From DASUPK01 sp963815665 (GTDB taxonomy: Bacteria; Actinomycetota; Thermoleophilia; Solirubrobacterales; 70-9), in assembly GCA_963815665.1 (NCBI GenBank), contig CAWFHN010000011.1, positions 186,001 to 250,000 on the forward strand: a DNA stretch of 64,000 bases, in the 5' to 3' direction. Below the pieces are notes generated by a model. The model was not told where the DNA came from. It made no database searches and was given only the letters and a program-made list of their open reading frames with translations. Every line of letters begins with the position of its first letter. The stretch's first letter is position 1. Made by a program: the position numbers and the translations under genes. This document shows, piece by piece, positions 45,194-52,844 of this stretch.

Positions 45194-46423
45194 ATGCCAC
45201 AACTGATCGAGCTCGAAGAGGCGCGGCGGATCGTCATCGAGAGCTGCGCGCCGCTGGCGGCCGAGCCGGTGCCGCTCGACTCGGCCCTCGGCCGGGGTCT
45301 CGCCGAGCAGATCACGAGCGACGTCGCGATCCCGCCCTTCGACAACTCGGCGATGGACGGCTTCGCGCTTCGCGCCGAGGACACGGCCGATGCGGCGCCG
45401 GACCGGCCGGTGCGCCTGACGGTCGCGGGCGAGTCGCGGGCCGGGCGCCCAGCCGGCGGCGCCGTCGGCGCCCGCGAGGCCTTCCGGATCTCCACCGGCG
45501 CCGTGGTCCCGGAGGGCGCCGACGCGATCCTGCGGCAGGAGGACGCGAGCGAGCTGGACGGCGGAATCGAGACGGAGCGGCGAGTCGAGATCGGCGCCGA
45601 CATCCGGCCGGTGGGCGCGGACGTCCGGCCGGGCGACACGCTCCTGGAGGCCGGCACTGCGCTGGGGCCGTCCGAGCTCGGCGTCCTCGCGTCGATCGGG
45701 CGGGACCCGATCCCGTGTCGCCGGCGGCCCAGCCTGACGCTGATCGGGACCGGCGATGAGCTCGTCGAGCCTTCGGAGGAGATCGGCCCGGGCCAGATCC
45801 GCGATACCAACGGTGTCGCGCTGACATCGCTCGCGGAGCTGGCCGGCGCCCAGGTCGCCGCCCGGCGCAGGGTGGGGGACGACCCGGAGGCGACTCGCGC
45901 CGTCCTCGGCGAGGCGACTCGCGGGGATGTGACGGTGATCTGCGGCGGCGTCTCCGTGGGGCCGCACGATCACGTCCGGCCCGTCCTCGAGGAGCTCGGC
46001 ACCGACCAGCTCTTCTGGGGGGTGGCCCTGCGGCCCGGCCGCCCGACCTGGTTCGGGCTCAGCGACGGCGGTCCGCGCGACGGGGGCGGGTTGGTATTCG
46101 GCCTCCCGGGCAACCCGGTGAGCGCCGTCGTCACCTTCCTGCTCTTCGTGCGACCCGCGCTCCGGTCGCTGGCCGGGCTCGATCCGTCCACCGCGCGAAC
46201 CACCGCGGTGCTCGACGAGGCCTACGAGAAGCGCCCCGGCCGCGCGCATGCGATCCGCGTCTCCCTGCGGCTCGATGACGATGGCTGGCACGCGACTCCG
46301 ACGAGGCCCGAGCAGGCTTCTCACATCCTCACCTCGATGCTCGGCGCTGACGCGCTGGCGATGGTGCCGGCAGCGTCCGAGGGGGTTGCCGCGGGCGAAT
46401 CCGTCGAGGTGGAGCTGATCTGA
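45194..46423 (+). CDS. moeA: MoeA, molybdopterin molybdotransferase
   Basis: 409 residues. It begins with a conserved EARRIVIESCAPLAAEPVPL helix, then PPFDNSAMDGFAL, AFRISTGAVVPEGADAI, and the MoaB-like domain with TGDELVEPSEEIGPGQIRDTN, VICGGVSVGPHDHV and FGLPGNPVSAVVTF. It inserts molybdenum into adenylated molybdopterin. It is divergent from the sulfite-oxidase-like gene with a 12-base gap. A 180-base leader-like stretch separates it from the moaDE gene. Confidence 0.95.
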   Translation: MPQLIELEEARRIVIESCAPLAAEPVPLDSALGRGLAEQITSDVAIPPFDNSAMDGFALRAEDTADAAPDRPVRLTVAGESRAGRPAGGAVGAREAFRISTGAVVPEGADAILRQEDASELDGGIETERRVEIGADIRPVGADVRPGDTLLEAGTALGPSELGVLASIGRDPIPCRRRPSLTLIGTGDELVEPSEEIGPGQIRDTNGVALTSLAELAGAQVAARRRVGDDPEATRAVLGEATRGDVTVICGGVSVGPHDHVRPVLEELGTDQLFWGVALRPGRPTWFGLSDGGPRDGGGLVFGLPGNPVSAVVTFLLFVRPALRSLAGLDPSTARTTAVLDEAYEKRPGRAHAIRVSLRLDDDGWHATPTRPEQASHILTSMLGADALAMVPAASEGVAAGESVEVELI

Positions 46424-46439
46424 CATCCAGATGATCGAT

Positions 46440-46560
46440 TTCCGGTCCCCGTGCGACCGGTGGCGCGACTGGCCGAGCAGATCAAGGACGCAGGGCGAAG
46501 CCTTTGGTGGTGCCAAAGGCGAGCCCGAGGACGCAGAGACGCGAAGCGCCAGGCGCGTCA
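46440..46560 (+). ncRNA. Possible structured leader RNA upstream of moaDE
   Basis: The 180 bases between moeA and moaDE are unusually rich in structure. GCCTTTGG-TGGTG-CCAAAGGC (46500-46520) is a perfect 8-bp hairpin, extended by GGGC/GCCC (46493-46496 with 46523-46526) across a purine internal loop GAA/GA. GGACGCAG occurs twice (46486-46493, 46529-46536), each followed by CGAAGC. There is no poly-U, so it is not a plain terminator. A molybdenum-cofactor-sensing RNA would fit the context; I could not match the published Moco consensus by eye. Confidence 0.4.
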
Positions 46561-46603
46561 TCCGGCGTCCGGGGATCGGGAATCGGTCATCTACGATCGG
46601 CTC

Positions 46604-47293
46604 ATGCGCATCTCGGTGAGACTGTTCGCTGTCCTGCGCGAGCGTGCGGGGCGCGGCGCGCTCGAGCTCGACCTCCCCGAGGGGGCCACCGTCGGCGACG
46701 CCATCGATCGCCTCCGCGAGGAGCCGGGCCTGGACGAGCCGCTGGAGCGCATCCGCGTGGCCGTCGCCGTCAATCGCGAGTACGCCTCGCCCGCCGAGCG
46801 ACTCTCGGCGGGAGACGAGCTCGCCCTGGTCCCGCCGGTCAGCGGCGGCGCGGATGGGGTGCACGTCGCGATCCGCGAGAGCCCACTCTCGCTGGAGGAG
46901 ATCGCCGGCCGAGTGGTCCGGCCCGGGGCGGGGGCGGTAGTCACCTTTCAGGGCGTGACGAGAGAGATCGAGCGCCTGGACTACGAGGCCTATCGCGAGA
47001 TGGCCGAGGAGCGGATCGCGGCGATCCTCACCGACTGCGTCAGCGAGCATGGGCTGGAGGCCGCCGCGGCCGAGCACCGGATCGGATCGGTGCCGCTGGG
47101 CGAGGCGAGCGTCGTCGTCTCGGTCTCGGCGGCCCATCGCGAGCAGGCGTTTGCCGGAGCGCGCGCGTCCATCGACCGCATCAAGGCCGAAGCCCCGATC
47201 TGGAAGCAGGAGGTCGAGGACGATGAACGGCGCTGGGTGGAGGGCGCGCCGGCGCCGGAGGCGAGCCGGAAGCCGGGAGGTGAGCGCGTGTGA
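46604..47293 (+). CDS. moaX: MoaD-MoaE fusion, molybdopterin synthase
   Basis: 229 residues from ATG 46604. Residues 1-83 are a MoaD ubiquitin-like domain (MRISVRLFAVLRERAG ... LALVPPVSGG), and 90-215 a MoaE domain (VTFQGVTREIERLDYEAY; IGSVPLGEASVVVSVSAAHR; RIKAEAPIWKQE with the catalytic Lys). MoaD's C-terminal Gly-Gly must be free to carry the thiocarboxylate; here it is internal (SGG|ADG). In the mycobacterial MoaX fusion the protein is cleaved after this Gly, so cleavage is expected here too. The gene overlaps moaC. Confidence 0.93.
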   Translation: MRISVRLFAVLRERAGRGALELDLPEGATVGDAIDRLREEPGLDEPLERIRVAVAVNREYASPAERLSAGDELALVPPVSGGADGVHVAIRESPLSLEEIAGRVVRPGAGAVVTFQGVTREIERLDYEAYREMAEERIAAILTDCVSEHGLEAAAAEHRIGSVPLGEASVVVSVSAAHREQAFAGARASIDRIKAEAPIWKQEVEDDERRWVEGAPAPEASRKPGGERV

Positions 47294-47781
47294 GCGATGG
47301 AGAGCTCAGCCACCTCCGACCGGACGGCAGCGCGAGGATGGTCGACGTGGGTGAGAAGCCCGAGAACGAGCGCATGGCCCGCGCCCGCGCGATCGTCCGC
47401 ATGTCGAAGGAGACGGCGCGTGCCGTGGAGGAGGGCGACGGGCCGAAGGGAGATGTGGTCGGCCCCGCGCGGATCGCCGGGATCGCGGCGGCGAAGCGCA
47501 CCGGCGACCTGATCCCGCTGGCCCACCCTCTGCCGCTCACCTTCGCCGACGTCGAGATCGAGGTGCTGCCGGACGAGGGCGCCGTCCGCATCGAGGCCGA
47601 GGCCCGCGTCGTCGGGCGCACCGGCGTGGAGATGGAGGCGATGACGGCGTGCTCGGTCGCCGCCCTGACGATCTACGACATGGTCAAGGGCCTGGAACGC
47701 GGGGCGCGGATCGAGTCCGTCGAGCTGATCGAGAAGCGCGGCGGCCGGAGCGGGCACTGGACCAGCGAGGACCCATCGTGA
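47290..47781 (+). CDS. moaC: MoaC, cyclic pyranopterin monophosphate synthase
   Basis: 163 residues from GTG 47290. Conserved MoaC sequence: ARMVDVGEKPENERMARARA, GDVVGPARIAGIAAAKRTGD, LIPLAHPLPLTFADVEIEV with the active-site His, and GVEMEAMTACSVAALTIYDM ending in the catalytic Lys of MVKGLERG. It closes the pterin ring of the MoaA product. It overlaps moaDE upstream and moaB downstream by 4 bases each. Confidence 0.96.
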   Translation: MSDGELSHLRPDGSARMVDVGEKPENERMARARAIVRMSKETARAVEEGDGPKGDVVGPARIAGIAAAKRTGDLIPLAHPLPLTFADVEIEVLPDEGAVRIEAEARVVGRTGVEMEAMTACSVAALTIYDMVKGLERGARIESVELIEKRGGRSGHWTSEDPS

Positions 47782-48266
47782 AGGCCGCGGTCATCACCGT
47801 CTCGACCTCACGCGCTGAAGCTCCGGAGGATGACGAGAGCGGCCCGCGCCTCGAGGCATTCGCCGAGTCGCTCGGCGCCGAGGTCGTCGCTCGGGAGCTC
47901 GTCGGGGACCGGATCGAGGAGATCGCGGGGGCGCTGATCCGCTGCGCCGACGAGCTGGGCTGCGACCTGATCCTGACCAGCGGCGGCACGGGGTTCTCGC
48001 CAGACGATGTCACCCCGGAGGCGACGAAGAGCGCGATCGAACGGGAGGCGCCGGGGATCGCCGAGGCGCTCCGCGCGGAGAGCCGGGCCCACACCTCCAA
48101 CTGGATGCTCTCGCGCGGGGTGGCCGGCATCCGTGGGCGGTGCCTGATCGTCAACCTGCCCGGCAGCCCGGCCAGCATCGACCAGGCGGCCGACGTCCTG
48201 CGTCAGGCGCTGCCGCACGGTCTCGCCCTGCTGCGCGGAGAGCGTCCGGCGCACGAGCACCACTGA
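47778..48266 (+). CDS. moaB: MoaB/Mog-family molybdopterin adenylyltransferase
   Basis: 162 residues from GTG 47778. It starts with KAAVITVSTSRAEAPEDDES, has ILTSGGTGFSPDDVTPEAT (the TSGGTG molybdopterin-binding loop) and the conserved GIRGRCLIVNLPGSPAS. It activates molybdopterin by adenylation before MoeA adds the metal. It overlaps moaC and is convergent with the MOT1-like transporter gene 4 bases away. Confidence 0.94.
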   Translation: MKAAVITVSTSRAEAPEDDESGPRLEAFAESLGAEVVARELVGDRIEEIAGALIRCADELGCDLILTSGGTGFSPDDVTPEATKSAIEREAPGIAEALRAESRAHTSNWMLSRGVAGIRGRCLIVNLPGSPASIDQAADVLRQALPHGLALLRGERPAHEHH

Positions 48267-48270
48267 GGCC

Positions 48271-49437
48271 CTAAGCGCTGGCCGGCGTCCTCGCCGTGAG
48301 CAGCGTCCTCGCGGCCGCCCGGATCAGCACGAGGGCCACGCCCACGCCGAAGCCGATCGCCAGGTTGGCGCTGAGGAGGGTGACCACGCCGACGGTCGCG
48401 GCAATGACGCGACTGTCGACACGCTCGAGCCGCGCCGAGAGCAGTGCGTGCTGGATCGCGACGAACAGCAGCATCCCCGCCAGAGCACCCGGGAGCAGCA
48501 GCGTCAGCAGGGCGGGGAGGGAGCCACCGAGAAGGACGGCGAGGCTGAGGTAGAGACAGCCGGTGAAGAGCGTCGCCGTCGCCGACCTCGCTCCCAGCCG
48601 GTAGTGCGCGGTCACCCCACCGGCCCCGTGGCACACGGGTAGTCCGGCGGTGAGGCCGGCAAGCGTGTTCCACAGCGAGATCGATCCCGCCAGCCGGCCG
48701 GGCCGGACGCGCGCGGCGCGATCGCCGAAGTAGTCCCGCTCGGCGTCGGCGGTCGCCACCACTGAGTTGCCGAAGGTCAGCGGGATCTGCGCCAGGACCA
48801 GCGACCCGAGCGCGGTGGCGAAGGCCGCGCCGTCCGGGATCCCGATGCCGAGGTCACCGGGGCCGACATGGACGCCGGAGGGCAGCCCCGAGACCGCGAC
48901 GCCCGCGACCAGCCCGCCGCCGAGGACCAGCAGGCCTCCCGGGACTCGCAGGTCGCGCCGCGTGAAGAGCAGCACGGCGCAACAGGCGACCGCGACCGCC
49001 AGGCCAACTGTCGCGTCGACGTGCGGGAGTCCCTTCCAGTTGCCCTTCTGGGCGAGCTCGATTGCGGCCTTGGTGAGCAGGAGCGCCACGCTCGCCTGAA
49101 TGCCTCGAATGAGGACGAGCGGAAAGCGCTTCGCAAGCCAGTCGGCGGAGCCGGTGACCGCCAGCAGCGCCATCGCCGCCGCCATCAGCAGCGCGCCGGC
49201 GGCCAGGGTCTCGGCGCTCAGGCCCAGCGCGATCGCCGCGGCGGCGAACGCCTTCAGCGGCTGGACGGGGACCGGAACCCGGAAATAGAGGGCGGTTCCG
49301 ATGTAGGCGAGGCCGGCGACTCCAAAGACCGCCGCGGCATCCAGGCCGTTGAGGGTGATCATCGCGACCGCGATCGGTATGAAGAGCCCGGTGTCCCCGA
49401 GGCCGCCCGCGATCTCATGGCGATCGAGTCGGCCCAT
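48271..49437 (-). CDS. MOT1-like molybdate (sulfate-family) transporter
   Basis: 388 residues with 10-12 membrane helices. It begins with GRLDRHEIAGGLGDTGLFIP and has YFRVPVPVQPLKAFAAAAIA, the two signature motifs of MOT1-type transporters related to SulP proteins, and a later AQIPLTFGNSVVATADAERDY. There is no STAS domain, as is typical for MOT1. Its position among moa genes makes molybdate the likely substrate. No modABC genes are in the window, so this may be the main importer. The start overlaps the moaA stop. Confidence 0.87.
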   Translation of the reverse strand: MGRLDRHEIAGGLGDTGLFIPIAVAMITLNGLDAAAVFGVAGLAYIGTALYFRVPVPVQPLKAFAAAAIALGLSAETLAAGALLMAAAMALLAVTGSADWLAKRFPLVLIRGIQASVALLLTKAAIELAQKGNWKGLPHVDATVGLAVAVACCAVLLFTRRDLRVPGGLLVLGGGLVAGVAVSGLPSGVHVGPGDLGIGIPDGAAFATALGSLVLAQIPLTFGNSVVATADAERDYFGDRAARVRPGRLAGSISLWNTLAGLTAGLPVCHGAGGVTAHYRLGARSATATLFTGCLYLSLAVLLGGSLPALLTLLLPGALAGMLLFVAIQHALLSARLERVDSRVIAATVGVVTLLSANLAIGFGVGVALVLIRAAARTLLTARTPASA

Positions 49438-50426
49438 CAGCCCCCGATCGCGCTCATCGTCCGCTCGGGCTGGACGAAGCCCGGCTCGTTGACTCGGTGC
49501 TTGAGCTCCTTGCGCCAGACCGCGTCGCGAATCAGGCGCTCCAGCTCGCCGTCCGAGGCCCCATCCCGGAGCGGTGCCCGCAGGTCGGTCTCGTGGAGGG
49601 AGAAGAGGCAGGTCCGGAGCCTGCCGTCGGAGGTCAGGCGAATCCGGTTGCAGTCCGCGCAGAAGGGCTCGGAGACGGGGTTGACGAACCCGATCTCGCC
49701 CGGGCCGTCGGCGAAGCGGAAGACACGGGCGGTCGCGGACGGCTCGCGAGGCTGCTCGGCGAGTTCGAAGTGGGCCTCGATCTCGCGGCGAATCTCCTCG
49801 CCGGTCAGGACCCGGTCCTCGGTCCAGGCGTGGTCTGCGTCCAGGGGCATGAACTCGATGAACCTCACCTGTAGGCCCGTCGAGCGCGCGAGCTCGCAGA
49901 ACGGCAGGATCTCCCGCTCGGTGAAGCCCCGGATTCCGAGCGCGTTCACCTTGACCCGGCGGATCGTCGGTTCGCTGGAGATGGCCTCGAGGCCGCGCAG
50001 GACCTGGGGGAGGGAGTCGCGTCGCGTGATCTGGAAGAAGCGATCGCGTTGCAGCGAGTCGATCGAGACGTTCACCCGCTGGATGCCCGCGTCCGCCAGC
50101 GCCCCGGCGTCGCGCTCGAGCAGGTAGCCGTTGGTGGTCAGCGAGAGATCCAGAATCCCATCGATCGGGGCCAGCATCGAGACGAGCCGCGGGAAGTCGC
50201 GCCGGACCAGCGGCTCGCCGCCGGTCAGGCGGACGTCCTCGATCCCCATCCCCACGAGCAGCGCCACGAGCCTCCTGATCTCCTCGAAGCTGAGAAGCTC
50301 CGCGCGCTCGAGCCAGGACATTCCCTCCGCCGGCATGCAGTACTGGCAGCGGAAGTTGCAGCGGTCGGTGACCGAGACCCGCAGGTCCCGGATCCGGCGG
50401 CCGTGCCGATCCCGCAGCGCCGTCAC
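49437..50426 (-). CDS. moaA: MoaA, GTP 3',8-cyclase (radical SAM)
   Basis: 329 residues from GTG 50426. The radical SAM motif CNFRCQYC is near residue 21, followed by DVRLTGGEPLVRRDF. The C-terminal [4Fe-4S] cluster is held by PFCADCNRIRLTSDGRLRTC, and the protein ends in SAIGG, the C-terminal Gly-Gly needed for activity in MoaA. It makes the first intermediate of molybdopterin from GTP. The start overlaps the GT2 stop, so it is co-transcribed with that cluster. Confidence 0.96.
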   Translation of the reverse strand: MTALRDRHGRRIRDLRVSVTDRCNFRCQYCMPAEGMSWLERAELLSFEEIRRLVALLVGMGIEDVRLTGGEPLVRRDFPRLVSMLAPIDGILDLSLTTNGYLLERDAGALADAGIQRVNVSIDSLQRDRFFQITRRDSLPQVLRGLEAISSEPTIRRVKVNALGIRGFTEREILPFCELARSTGLQVRFIEFMPLDADHAWTEDRVLTGEEIRREIEAHFELAEQPREPSATARVFRFADGPGEIGFVNPVSEPFCADCNRIRLTSDGRLRTCLFSLHETDLRAPLRDGASDGELERLIRDAVWRKELKHRVNEPGFVQPERTMSAIGG

Positions 50427-51088
50427 CGGTCGCGGACGGGTTCGAGGGTCCTCATCACACGGATCATGTCGCGAAAGGCGCGCGCCGTCCCACGGACGGT
50501 GCCGGTGACCTTGGAGCGCCCCTCGCGCCGCGCGTAGTCGACCGGCACCTCCTCGATTCGCCAGCCTCGGGCGGCGGCCAGCAGCACCATCTCGAGCGGC
50601 CAGCCAAAGCGCCGGTCGCGGATGCCGAGCTCGCGGAGCCGTTCGGTGGGCGCCGCCCGCATCGGCCCGAGGTCGCGGACGTCCGCTCCGGTCCGCCGGC
50701 GGATCTCCGCGGCGAGCAGCCAATTGGCGACGCGCCCGTGGAGCGGCCAGGCTCCGCGTTCGGGGATTCTGCGGCCGAGCACGAGGTCGGCCTCACCGGC
50801 GATCACCGGATCCGCGACCGCCGGGAGCTGCGCCGGGTCGAGCGAGCCGTCGCAGTCCATGAAGCAGACGACATCTGCGCGGACGGCCTCGAGGCCCGCC
50901 GCGCATGCCGCCCCGAAGCCGCGCTGCCGCTCGAGCACGACCCTCGCCCCGAGCCGCCGCGCGATCTCGCCAGAGCCGTCGGTCGAGCCGTTGTCGACCA
51001 CGATCGGCTCGTAGCCCGGCGGCAGTGATCCGAGGACCCCGGGAAGAGCGGCGGCCTCGTCCAGCACGGGCAGGATCAGATCAATCAT
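50423..51088 (-). CDS. Family 2 glycosyltransferase (dolichyl-phosphate mannosyltransferase-like)
   Basis: 221 residues. The GT2 pattern: DLILPVLDEAAALPGVL, PIVVDNGSTDGSGEIA, the metal-binding VCFMDCDGSLDP near residue 90, and DLVLGRRIPERGA. The C-terminus GWRIEEVPVDYARREGRSKV matches DPM1-like and undecaprenyl-phosphate sugar transferases. No membrane helices are present. It probably makes a polyprenyl-phosphate sugar used by the membrane glycosyltransferase encoded at 57-58 kb. It overlaps genes on both sides. Confidence 0.88.
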   Translation of the reverse strand: MIDLILPVLDEAAALPGVLGSLPPGYEPIVVDNGSTDGSGEIARRLGARVVLERQRGFGAACAAGLEAVRADVVCFMDCDGSLDPAQLPAVADPVIAGEADLVLGRRIPERGAWPLHGRVANWLLAAEIRRRTGADVRDLGPMRAAPTERLRELGIRDRRFGWPLEMVLLAAARGWRIEEVPVDYARREGRSKVTGTVRGTARAFRDMIRVMRTLEPVRDR

Positions 51089-51579
51089 CCTGCCCGCTCG
51101 CCTCCGGCGTCCGCGTGACCGGCGCGACGCAACCTGGCGGCGTAGATCAGCGCCGAGCCGAGGAAGAGGGAGCCGGTGAGAAGCAGCCAGCGGCCGAGAT
51201 AGGGGTCGGCGCTCAGCCCGGACTTGAGGTGGTAGCCGTCGGCGCTCAGCCGCAGGATCAGCGGGAACCAGATCGCGAGGGCGAAGGCCGAGAGGATCGC
51301 GGGCACCCTGACGTGGTTGATCAGGGGAACGGACCGCTCGGTCGCGGGCCCGCGCGCCGGGCCGACCAGGGAGCGATGGGCGACCAGGTTGAGGCCGGAG
51401 TAGAGGGGAAACGAGATCAGGTCGTGCGCGACGATCGCGCCCCCCAGCCAGATGAAGGTGTTGAGGGCGTCGGAGCCCTGCGCGATCCGGAACGCCCCGT
51501 AGAGGGCGAAGCTCATCGTCACGATCACGGCGAGCAGGTGGAGCTGGGAGGAGCCGTAGAGGTCGCGCATCCGGCTCAT
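51085..51579 (-). CDS. Four-helix membrane protein of unknown function
   Basis: 164 residues from ATG 51579, chosen because it forms an ATGA overlap with the stop of the Moco fusion gene; an in-frame start 33 bases upstream is less likely. It has about four hydrophobic segments (HLLAVIVTMSFALYGAFRI, TFIWLGGAIVAHDLISFPL, AILSAFALAIWFPLIL, WLLLTGSLFLGSALIYAARL) and a conserved-looking AHDLISFPLYSGLN stretch with His and Asp. No family was recognised. The coupling to the molybdoenzyme suggests a partner or assembly role. Confidence 0.72.
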   Translation of the reverse strand: MSRMRDLYGSSQLHLLAVIVTMSFALYGAFRIAQGSDALNTFIWLGGAIVAHDLISFPLYSGLNLVAHRSLVGPARGPATERSVPLINHVRVPAILSAFALAIWFPLILRLSADGYHLKSGLSADPYLGRWLLLTGSLFLGSALIYAARLRRAGHADAGGERAG

Positions 51580-52844
51580 CAGGCGTGCCTGAAGGTCATC
51601 GACGAGACCCACTTCGTGCAGTGGACGCCGGGAGCGCCCGGGACGATCACCCGCGCGGGAAAGCCGTGGTCGAGCGACAGGTCGACGCCGTTCACCCTCA
51701 GCGCCAGCAGCGAGCGATCGTCGGCGATCTGCCCGGAGCTGAGGATGGCGTGGGAGAAGCCGCCCCCATGCTGCAGCGACTGGACCTCGACGTCCGCGCC
51801 CTCCGCGGCGCCGGCGAGCTCGGCCAGGTCCTTGAGCCGCACGCCGGTCCAGCTCTGCGTGGTGGACCAGCCCTCGACGCAGCCGATGGTGAGGTCGTGC
51901 GTCTGCAACGGCATCGCCAGCAGCTCCTCCCTGGCGAGCTCCGCGTTGCGGGAGCCCCGCAGGGCCAGGCGCCAGTCCGGGCCGGTCCCGGCGGGCTGGA
52001 TCCCCGCCGCGCGCGCCGTCTTGTTGACCTGGAAGTCGTTCGGCCCGTCACCGAGCTTCTGTCCTCGCGGCGCGAGCAGCGCCAGGCCGCGCAGCGGCCC
52101 GCCGATCACCTGCCCCGCGGCCATCACGCCGAGGCCGGCGGAGCCGGCTGCGACCGTGCCGAGCATCACCCGGCGCGACATCGTCGCCGGGGCCGGGTTG
52201 ACGGGCGCCGTCGAGTCGTGCTCGGCGGGCTCCGCGCGGGTGTGGGCGACGTCGTCCCGGAGCGGCCGCACGACGCCCTGATCGCGGAAGGCACGGCGTA
52301 CGACGGGCAGCTTCAGGGTGACGTGGAGGGCGAGGGCGCCCAGGAAGACGAAGGCGCCGTAGTAGTGGGCCGGCACGAAGCTGAACGACCACGGGTAGTA
52401 GAGCTGGATGTTGAGCAGGCCGGTGAAGAAGACAAAGATGCTCCCCCCGACGAGGAAGGCGAGGCTCGCCCGCTCGAGGCTGTGCGCGACGCTCCGCACC
52501 GGCGGCCACTCGAAGAGCTTCGGCATCGCGGACCAGAGCTTCGCGAGCAGGATCGGGATCGCGGCGACGCCGCTGATCACGTGCAGGCCCTGGGTGAAGG
52601 CGTAGATCCAGGATGGGGTGGTGGGCCAGCTGAAGAAGTAGATATCGACGCCGAGGCCGCCTCCCGGGAGCTGCGAGTTGTCGCCGAGGCCGGGGTTGTA
52701 CGCGGCCTGAGAGAGGAAGCCGGTCACTGCGCAGATCACGATCAGAGGCAGCAGCGCGGAACCAAGAATCGAGGCGAGCCAGGGGCCCCGCAGGGGGCTT
52801 CGCCAGAACTCGGCTCGGAACGGGCCGGGAGGCGACTCGCTCAC
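51579..52844 (-). CDS. Five-TM cytochrome b-type/molybdopterin oxidoreductase fusion with internal Tat signal
   Basis: 421 residues. Four helices come first (WLASILGSALLPLIVICAVT; FTQGLHVISGVAAIPILLA; AFLVGGSIFVFFTGLLNIQL; GAFVFLGALALHVTLKLPV), with His residues suited to heme b. Then, near residue 220, SRRVMLGTVAAGSAGLG is a twin-arginine signal-like fifth helix. The rest is a sulfite-oxidase-type Moco domain with TIGCVEGWSTTQSW (Cys ligand) and VNGVDLSLDHGFPARVIVPG. The layout resembles actinobacterial Sec/Tat dual-targeted Moco proteins such as S. coelicolor Sco3746. It is a single-chain analogue of MsrPQ. Confidence 0.85.
   Translation of the reverse strand: MSESPPGPFRAEFWRSPLRGPWLASILGSALLPLIVICAVTGFLSQAAYNPGLGDNSQLPGGGLGVDIYFFSWPTTPSWIYAFTQGLHVISGVAAIPILLAKLWSAMPKLFEWPPVRSVAHSLERASLAFLVGGSIFVFFTGLLNIQLYYPWSFSFVPAHYYGAFVFLGALALHVTLKLPVVRRAFRDQGVVRPLRDDVAHTRAEPAEHDSTAPVNPAPATMSRRVMLGTVAAGSAGLGVMAAGQVIGGPLRGLALLAPRGQKLGDGPNDFQVNKTARAAGIQPAGTGPDWRLALRGSRNAELAREELLAMPLQTHDLTIGCVEGWSTTQSWTGVRLKDLAELAGAAEGADVEVQSLQHGGGFSHAILSSGQIADDRSLLALRVNGVDLSLDHGFPARVIVPGAPGVHCTKWVSSMTFRHA

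Noticed and set aside
46500..46526. Intrinsic terminator after moeA
   Set aside because: The hairpin is strong but is not followed by a T-run, and the moa genes continue downstream.
46440..46560. A confirmed Moco riboswitch
   Set aside because: Some features are similar by eye (GGGCGAAG hairpin) but the conserved core could not be matched, so it is listed only as a possible structured RNA.
45182..47137. Upstream extension of the sulfite-oxidase-like ORF to 855 residues
   Set aside because: The extension is antisense to moeA and moaDE and has no domain; the enzyme starts at TTG 45181.
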